Position numbers and translations under genes: made by a program. A DNA stretch of 11,140 nucleotides from Gammaproteobacteria bacterium (GTDB taxonomy: Bacteria > Pseudomonadota > Gammaproteobacteria > GCA-001735895), in the NCBI GenBank assembly GCA_024763185.1, contig JANTFY010000055.1, positions 1 through 11,140 of the forward strand. The letters run 5' to 3'. Positions 6,493 through 11,140 of the stretch are shown here, in pieces; position 1 is the first letter of the stretch, and each line of letters begins with the position of its first letter. The notes below the pieces were generated by a model that searched no databases, was not told where the DNA came from, and saw only the letters and a program-made list of their open reading frames with translations.

Positions 6493-7194
6493 ATGAACAA
6501 GCGACAACGTATTAACAGTTTTATCCAGCCGATTATTTTCAGCCTGGGCAGCCTGTTGTTGTATCAAAACCCTGCTTTCTCAAGCAATCTTTACAAATGG
6601 GTCGATGAAGAAGGGCAAGTTCGATACGGTGACCACCTGCCGGTGCAGGATGCCAACAAGCGTCATCAGCAACTGTCACCGGATGGTCGCATCGTAGAAA
6701 CAAAGGATGCCGCCATCCCGCCCGAACAGCTCAAGCGCGAGCGCGCCGAACGTCAACGCCTGGCCGAGGAAGCCAAACTCCGGGCAGAAATGGAAGCACG
6801 CCAGCAAGCCATCAGGGATCATCACGATAACGTTTTATTGATGACCTTCAGTAATGAAGAGGAAATCCAGGAAGCCAAACTGGAACGACTCGATATTATC
6901 GATTCTGTCATTCGGCTGCTGAAAAAAAATATTAAAAACGAAGAGAGCAAGCTGGAGCGCCTGGAGCAACGCGCATTTGAACAATATATTGAAAAGGATC
7001 AGGTGGTACCAGGCGGGCTGGCGCAGAACATTGAATACTTTACCGAAAAAATTCTTGGCATCCAGCAACAGCTGGTTTTAAAAATGGACGAACGCGACCG
7101 GGTGAAAAAACAATATGCCGAGGACCTGATCCGTTACCGCGAACTGACCCAGCAAACTCCCACCGAAAACCCGGTAAATAACCTGCCTCACTAG
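6493..7194 (+). CDS. Exported DUF4124 coiled-coil protein
   Basis: A 233-aa protein of unknown function. Residues 1-31 look like a signal peptide (basic MNKRQR, a hydrophobic stretch, then NPAFSS). Next comes a DUF4124 core, LYKWVDEEGQVRYGDHLP (33-50), typical of envelope proteins in gammaproteobacteria. A long charged helical region follows: RERAERQRLAEEAKLRAEME (82-101), then EEIQEAKLERLDIIDSVIRLL (123-143) and further Glu/Lys/Gln-rich segments to about 220, probably coiled coil. It has no cysteine and no catalytic motif. The ATG at 6493 is preceded by AGGGGGAG (6473-6480), a strong but rather distant (12 nt) ribosome binding site. Its stop codon overlaps the stop of argB on the other strand. 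A scaffold or envelope-associated role is a guess. Confidence 0.85.
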   Translation: MNKRQRINSFIQPIIFSLGSLLLYQNPAFSSNLYKWVDEEGQVRYGDHLPVQDANKRHQQLSPDGRIVETKDAAIPPEQLKRERAERQRLAEEAKLRAEMEARQQAIRDHHDNVLLMTFSNEEEIQEAKLERLDIIDSVIRLLKKNIKNEESKLERLEQRAFEQYIEKDQVVPGGLAQNIEYFTEKILGIQQQLVLKMDERDRVKKQYAEDLIRYRELTQQTPTENPVNNLPH

Positions 7195-8069
7195 CCCTTG
7201 ATCAACGTACCCACGCCGCGGTTGGTCAATAACTCCAGCAACACGGAATGTTTTACCCGTCCGTCGATGATATGACTGGTTTTCACACCTGATTTAACTG
7301 CATCCAGGGCACAGTCGACCTTGGGCAACATGCCGCCATGAATCACACCCTGCTCAATCAGCGCATCGGTATCATAAGCCGTCAGTCCGGTTAATAGTTC
7401 GCCATTGTCATCCAGCACGCCGGGGGTGTTGGTCAACAGCAACAGTTTTTCCGCTCCCAGCACAGAGGCCAGTTTCCCTGCCACGATGTCCGCGTTGATA
7501 TTATAGGACGCGCCATCCTTACCTACCCCAATCGGTGCGATAACCGGGATAAAATCGTCTTCATCCAGCATTTTTACCACCGAGGGATCGATACTCTCGA
7601 CCTCACCCACATGGCCTAGATCGATGTTTTCCGGCGCCTGCTCAGTTTTCGAAACCAGTTCCAGGCGTCTTGCATAGATCAGGCCACCGTCCTTGCCGGT
7701 TAAACCAACCGCCCGGCCACCGTGTGTATTGATCAGTGAAACGATCTCCTTGTTGACCAGTCCACCCAATACCATCTGCACCACATCCATGGTTTCGCGG
7801 TCTGTGACCCGCATGCCTTCAATAAAGGTACTTTCCTTGCCGATGCGTTCCAGCAACTTGCCGATCTGCGGCCCGCCACCGTGCACAATCACCGGATTAA
7901 CACCCACCTGCTTGAGCAACACGATATCCTGGGCAAAGCTGCTTTTCAGTGCTTCATCCACCATCGCGTTACCCCCGTATTTAATCACCACCGTCTTCTG
8001 ATCCAGTGCCTGGATGTAAGGTAAAGCTTCAATCAGGATTTCTGCGGTGTTGTTATCGGTTTGACTCAT
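7191..8069 (-). CDS. argB: Acetylglutamate kinase
   Basis: Phosphorylates N-acetylglutamate, the second step of arginine synthesis; an amino-acid-kinase-fold enzyme of the cytoplasm. It is 292 aa from the chosen start. Visible: VVIKYGGNAM (27-36) with the catalytic lysine K30, VHGGGPQIG (62-70), GMRVTD (85-90), LVNKEIVSLIN (104-114), GLTGKDGG (122-129), NINADIVAGKLA (190-201), LLTNTPGVLD (211-220) and GGMLPKVDCAL (245-255). The extra N-terminal helix before the kinase domain (about residues 1-24) is the type found in arginine-inhibited hexameric enzymes and absent from the short E. coli form, so feedback inhibition is likely. A GTG at 8114 would overlap dut by 29 nt. The ATG at 8069 has TGGA 7 nt upstream and sits 16 nt after the dut stop, so I prefer it. 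Confidence 0.97.
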   Translation of the reverse strand: MSQTDNNTAEILIEALPYIQALDQKTVVIKYGGNAMVDEALKSSFAQDIVLLKQVGVNPVIVHGGGPQIGKLLERIGKESTFIEGMRVTDRETMDVVQMVLGGLVNKEIVSLINTHGGRAVGLTGKDGGLIYARRLELVSKTEQAPENIDLGHVGEVESIDPSVVKMLDEDDFIPVIAPIGVGKDGASYNINADIVAGKLASVLGAEKLLLLTNTPGVLDDNGELLTGLTAYDTDALIEQGVIHGGMLPKVDCALDAVKSGVKTSHIIDGRVKHSVLLELLTNRGVGTLIKG

Positions 8070-8085
8070 GTTGTTTTCCAAAAAA

Positions 8086-8541
8086 TTAGTGTCGGCCTGA
8101 ATGCCCAAAACCACCTTCCCCGCGATGGCTTTGATCGAATTCGTCTACAATTTCAAAACCGGCCTGCAGCACCGGCACCAGCACCAGCTGTGCCAAGCGC
8201 TCACCGGGTTTCAATGAAAATTCATGTTGCCCCCGGTTCCAGGTGGAAACATACAGTTGTCCCTGGTAATCGGAATCGATCAATCCCACCAGGTTACCCA
8301 GCACGATGCCATGTTTATGCCCCAGGCCGGAGCGGGGTAAAATCATCGCGGCCAGTGAAGGATCGCCTATATGGATGGCTATACCGGTCGGCACCAGCTC
8401 GGTTTGCCCGGGCTGCAGGGTGATTTCCTCATCGATACAGGCCCTCAGATCCAGGCCGGCGGAACCCTCGGTGGCATACTCCGGTAACGGAAATTCATTG
8501 CCCACACGGGAATCAAGAATCTTCAGTTCTATTTTATGCAT
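8086..8541 (-). CDS. dut: dUTP diphosphatase (dUTPase)
   Basis: Hydrolyses dUTP to dUMP and pyrophosphate, keeping uracil out of DNA and supplying dTMP synthesis; a homotrimer. The 151-aa product has all five trimeric dUTPase motifs in order: SAGLDLRA (27-34), PRSGLGHKHG (69-78), GLIDSDYQG (86-94, with the catalytic aspartate), ERLAQLVLVP (114-123) and the P-loop-like RGEGGFGHSGR (140-150). The C-terminal arm ends in GHSGRH where many homologues have GSTGR, a minor change. Its ATG lies 12 nt after the coaBC stop and its stop 16 nt before argB, so the three genes are probably one transcript. In Pseudomonas algC stands between dut and argB; here it is absent. Confidence 0.98.
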   Translation of the reverse strand: MHKIELKILDSRVGNEFPLPEYATEGSAGLDLRACIDEEITLQPGQTELVPTGIAIHIGDPSLAAMILPRSGLGHKHGIVLGNLVGLIDSDYQGQLYVSTWNRGQHEFSLKPGERLAQLVLVPVLQAGFEIVDEFDQSHRGEGGFGHSGRH

Positions 8542-8553
8542 ATTGAATCTTGG

Positions 8554-9759
8554 TTAATGGCTGGCGCTATGGAATAAATCGGCGATTATATCAACTAGCT
8601 GCGCGGCAATTACAGTTTTTGACTGGCGTTCAAGTTGACGCTCACCCTGTGCCCAGAAAACAGAGAGGGCGTTCTCGTCGACATCAAAACCGCTATGCTT
8701 TTCATGTACCCAGTTGGCGGCAATCACATCCAGCCTTTTCTGCTGCAGTTTGATGCGGGCATGTGTCTCCAGGTCGGCGGTCTCGGCGGCAAACCCCACA
8801 CAAAACGGTCGTTGCTCGAGGCTGGATACCGTTGCCAGCACATCCGGATTCCTGACCAGTTTCAAAGTCATTTCATCAGCCGATTTTTTGATCTTGTCGG
8901 CTGCCTGTTGCTGTGGCCGATAGTCCGCCACTGCCGCACTGGCAATAAAAATATCGATGCCATTGATATGCGACAGCACCTGTTGCAGCATATCATCGGC
9001 AGATTGGCAAGTTAACAGCTGTGCAGACCCAGGTACCGGCAGGCATACCGGCCCGCTGACCAGCGTCACTTTGGCTCCTGCATTGATAGCGGCCTCGGCC
9101 AGCGCATAACCCATTTTTCCGGAACTGCGGTTGGAAATATAACGTACTGGATCAATAGCTTCGCGCGTGGGTCCAGCCGTTATCATGACATTCAATCCCT
9201 GCAGACGCCCGGGTTTGAACAAGGCCAGAACTTTTTGTAGCAGATGCCCCGGTTCCAGCATCCGGCCCGGCCCGGACTCACCACAGGCCTGCTCCCCTTC
9301 ATCGGGGCCCCACAGCAATAACGAACGGCTGGCCAGGGTTTTGAGATTGTCCTGGGTAGCCTGTTTCTGGTACATCTGCTGATTCATGGCCGGCGCCAGA
9401 GCAATTTGACTCTCCGTCGCCAGCGCAATCGTCAGTAACAGGTTGTCGGCATAACCCTGCGCCAGTTTGGCAAGAGTATCGGCAGTGGCCGGCGCTATCA
9501 GCAATAAATCGGCCCAGCGCGCCAGTTCGATATGATCCATCGCGTTACTGGCCTCAGCATCGAACAATTCCACGTAAACCGCATGACCGGTCAATGCATG
9601 GAAGGTCAGTGGACGAATAAATTCCTCCGCCGCCGGTGACATCACCACGCGTACACTAGCGCCCTGTTTTATCAACAGGCGACAAAGTTCGGCCGCTTTA
9701 TAGGCCGCGATCCCGCCGCTGACGCCAAGCAGAATATTTTTATTGAGCAAATCCGTCAT
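8554..9759 (-). CDS. coaBC: Bifunctional phosphopantothenoylcysteine decarboxylase / phosphopantothenate-cysteine ligase
   Basis: Carries out two successive steps of coenzyme A synthesis: CTP-dependent joining of cysteine to 4'-phosphopantothenate (CoaB) and FMN-dependent decarboxylation (CoaC). The 401-aa protein has both domains. The CoaC part (about 1-180) shows GVSGGIAAYK (12-21), the catalytic histidine H76 in MDHIELARWAD, PAMNQQMY (123-130) and C159 in EQACGESGPGRM. The CoaB part (about 187-395) shows ITAGPTREAIDPVRYISN (193-210), RSSGKMG (211-217), AAVADYRP (275-282) and K289 in DKIKK. All the expected catalytic residues are present. It starts the coaBC-dut-argB cluster and is divergent from radC across 56 nt. 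Formerly called dfp. Confidence 0.98.
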   Translation of the reverse strand: MTDLLNKNILLGVSGGIAAYKAAELCRLLIKQGASVRVVMSPAAEEFIRPLTFHALTGHAVYVELFDAEASNAMDHIELARWADLLLIAPATADTLAKLAQGYADNLLLTIALATESQIALAPAMNQQMYQKQATQDNLKTLASRSLLLWGPDEGEQACGESGPGRMLEPGHLLQKVLALFKPGRLQGLNVMITAGPTREAIDPVRYISNRSSGKMGYALAEAAINAGAKVTLVSGPVCLPVPGSAQLLTCQSADDMLQQVLSHINGIDIFIASAAVADYRPQQQAADKIKKSADEMTLKLVRNPDVLATVSSLEQRPFCVGFAAETADLETHARIKLQQKRLDVIAANWVHEKHSGFDVDENALSVFWAQGERQLERQSKTVIAAQLVDIIADLFHSASH

Positions 9760-9766
9760 TTAATCT

Positions 9767-9796
9767 ATTTTACAGGCTTAACACAAACGACAACAA
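9767..9796 (-). promoter_or_regulatory. Possible promoter for the coaBC-dut-argB cluster
   Basis: In the 56-nt gap between coaBC and radC the minus strand has TTGTTG (9796-9791), an 18-nt spacer and TAAAAT (9772-9767). The -10 fits well and the -35 poorly. Because the gap is so short, the radC and coaBC promoters must overlap or extend into the neighbouring genes. A weak candidate. Confidence 0.27.
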
Positions 9797-9815
9797 CCAG
9801 CTCAGGGAAGGTATA

Positions 9816-10487
9816 ATGGCGATAACGGATTGGCCCAACGACGAAAGACCGCGCGAAAAATTATTGCTCAAGGGAGCACACAGCCTGTCAGATTCTGAAC
9901 TGCTGGCCATCTTCCTGCGCACCGGCATCAAAGGCAAGTCGGCCGTAGACCTGTCACGAGACCTGCTCAATGACTTTGGCTCTTTACGCGCCTTGCTGAC
10001 CAGTGACCAGTCATCGTTCTGTTCGCATAAGGGACTGGGCACGGCAAAATATGCCCAGTTACAGGCTGTGCTTGAAATGGCAAAACGCCACCTGGGTGAA
10101 ACCCTGAAACGCGAAAACACCCTCAACAGTCCCGACGAAACCCGCTCCTACCTGCACTCGATGATGCGGGATTACAACCATGAAGTCTTTGGCTGCCTGA
10201 TGCTGGATAACAAACACCGCGTCATCGTATTTCGCGAATTATTCAGCGGCAGCATCAACAGCGCCAGTGTGTATCCACGTGAAGTGGTCAAACAGGCCCT
10301 GGCCGACAATGCCGCCGCGGTGATACTGGCGCATAACCATCCCTCGGGCATTGCCGAACCCAGCCAGTCAGACATACAAATAACCCGACGCTTGAGCCAG
10401 GCCCTGGAACTGGTCGATATCCGTGTACTGGATCACCTGGTTATCGGTGATGAAGTGGTGTGTTTTTCAGAGCGTGGATTGATATAA
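9816..10487 (+). CDS. radC: RadC family (JAB-domain) protein
   Basis: A 223-aa protein of the RadC/UPF0758 family. The original DNA-repair assignment in E. coli was later questioned, and its true function is not settled. The N-terminal domain (about 1-95) has the RPREKLLLKGAHSLSDSELLA opening and a helix-hairpin-helix-like KGLGTAKYAQLQAV (72-85). The C-terminal JAB/MPN domain has E123 in NHEVFGCLMLD, SVYPREVVKQAL (151-162) and the metal-binding HNHPSG (173-178) with D186 in SQSD, so the metalloprotease-type site looks intact. The ATG is preceded by AGGGAAGG (9804-9811), a strong ribosome binding site 4 nt away. Pairing with divergent coaBC is common in gammaproteobacteria. It meets the hemY-like gene tail to tail with a 50-nt gap. 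Confidence 0.96.
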   Translation: MAITDWPNDERPREKLLLKGAHSLSDSELLAIFLRTGIKGKSAVDLSRDLLNDFGSLRALLTSDQSSFCSHKGLGTAKYAQLQAVLEMAKRHLGETLKRENTLNSPDETRSYLHSMMRDYNHEVFGCLMLDNKHRVIVFRELFSGSINSASVYPREVVKQALADNAAAVILAHNHPSGIAEPSQSDIQITRRLSQALELVDIRVLDHLVIGDEVVCFSERGLI

Positions 10488-10537
10488 CGTTAATTAACCC
10501 ATATAGGAACTATGGATACACCCTGAGGGCATAATGA

Positions 10538-11140
10538 TCAGGACGCTACGCTCAATTCCTGGTCACTTTTTCCGAGCAGCATTTGCAATCCCTGCTGATA
10601 ATACTGGCAGGATTTTTCCTTCTCATTCAATTCATCGCGGTTCAATAGGTTTGCCATTTCCAGGCAACATTCGGCCGTGGGCCGCGCCCCGATACTGGCT
10701 TCCAGGTAGTTTTGCGCTTTCCCCCATAACTTTAATCGAATACAGATGCGGCCCAGCGCGAGCAACAGGACATCATTGTTGCCATAGTCCTTGAGCCAGT
10801 TTTCTGCCGTATTAAGTTGAGCGGTTGTGTCTTTCACCTTGAGCCGACCGTAATAATCGACCAACCGGGCGTTCCAGTGCTGTTTTATTGATTTGGTGAC
10901 AATCTGTTCGATTCTTTTACTGTCCTGGTCATATCGATTGAGCAGTTCAAGATAATGTAAAATCAGCTCGGGATCGGTCTGGTAGGACTTTGGCAGTTTT
11001 GCCCAGGCCTTATCCAGCGCCTCTCCATTTATTTTGCCGGCCTGGTCAAGGCAACCGGTAAAAGCACTGATTTCGTATTCTTTCAGGCGCTCTTCGCGCA
11101 GCAGTTTTTTCTTGCGCAGCTCGGGTAACAGGTCACACAA
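10538..11140 (-). CDS. hemY: HemY-like TPR protein, C-terminal half (N-terminus beyond right edge)
   Basis: About 200 residues of the C-terminal part of a protein resembling gammaproteobacterial HemY, an inner-membrane TPR protein found with the hemCD uroporphyrinogen genes. This is not the protoporphyrinogen oxidase that shares the name in Gram-positives. The pattern LLPELRKKKLL, then AWAKLPKSYQTDPELILHYLELL, HWNARLVDYYGRL, AENWLKDYGNNDVLLLALGRIC and LWGKAQNYLEASIGARPTAECCLEMANLL fits the HemY C-terminal helical repeats. The N-terminal membrane segments expected for HemY would lie outside the window, so the frame runs open to the edge and no start is visible. The stop is TGA at 10540-10538. 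Another TPR protein of similar build cannot be excluded without the N-terminus or the hemC-hemD-hemX neighbours. Confidence 0.82.
   Translation of the reverse strand: MCDLLPELRKKKLLREERLKEYEISAFTGCLDQAGKINGEALDKAWAKLPKSYQTDPELILHYLELLNRYDQDSKRIEQIVTKSIKQHWNARLVDYYGRLKVKDTTAQLNTAENWLKDYGNNDVLLLALGRICIRLKLWGKAQNYLEASIGARPTAECCLEMANLLNRDELNEKEKSCQYYQQGLQMLLGKSDQELSVAS

Noticed and set aside
8070..8114. Longer argB with GTG at 8114
   Set aside because: It overlaps dut by 29 nt; the ATG at 8069 has a better-placed ribosome binding site and a typical N-terminus.
8061..8423. 120-aa plus-strand frame opposite dut
   Set aside because: Proline- and arginine-rich antisense shadow of dut, whose five motifs fix the real strand.
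10488..10537. Possible terminator between radC and the hemY-like gene
   Set aside because: Only very short or bulged inverted repeats (for example around 10498-10514) and no T-run on either strand; nothing I would annotate.
1..11140. hemL at one end and a hemY-like gene at the other as a tetrapyrrole cluster
   Set aside because: They are separated by about 10 kb of unrelated genes on both strands and belong to different transcripts, so there is no evidence of a shared unit.

Overview
This window looks like an ordinary chromosomal segment from a gammaproteobacterium. The genes are densely packed, with short gaps or overlaps of a few bases, and base composition looks even throughout. I saw no mobile element, phage gene, tRNA, rRNA or CRISPR array. 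The order radC / coaBC-dut-argB / pyrE / ExoIII-like gene resembles the radC-coaBC-dut-algC-argB ... pyrE-crc region of Pseudomonas. Its protein motifs also match gammaproteobacterial versions. It is probably not Pseudomonas itself: algC is missing between dut and argB, and the gene in the crc position still has its nuclease residues. I cannot name a genus.

Layout. Left arm (1-4790, all minus strand), in transcription order: an exonuclease III-family gene, an AmpG-like muropeptide transporter, thiD, thiE, and hemL, which is cut by the left window edge. The first four touch or overlap by a few bases and look like one transcript; hemL follows after 76 nt. Middle (4884-7194, plus strand): pyrE diverges from the exonuclease gene, followed by a secreted DUF1223 thioredoxin-like protein and an exported DUF4124 coiled-coil protein. 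Right of centre (7191-9759, minus strand): coaBC, dut and argB, a compact cluster running into the DUF4124 gene tail to tail. Right end: radC (plus strand) diverges from coaBC, then the C-terminal half of a hemY-like gene (minus strand) is cut by the right edge.

The genes mostly supply housekeeping metabolism: pyrimidine nucleotides (pyrE, dut), coenzyme A (coaBC), thiamine (thiD, thiE), tetrapyrrole (hemL, hemY-like), arginine (argB), peptidoglycan recycling (ampG-like) and DNA repair (ExoIII). They do not form one pathway. The least understood parts are the two exported proteins (DUF1223, DUF4124) and a hairpin that would cover the DUF1223 ribosome binding site. I found no convincing undescribed system here. 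The findings concern gene-expression architecture, start-site questions and departures from known gene order.
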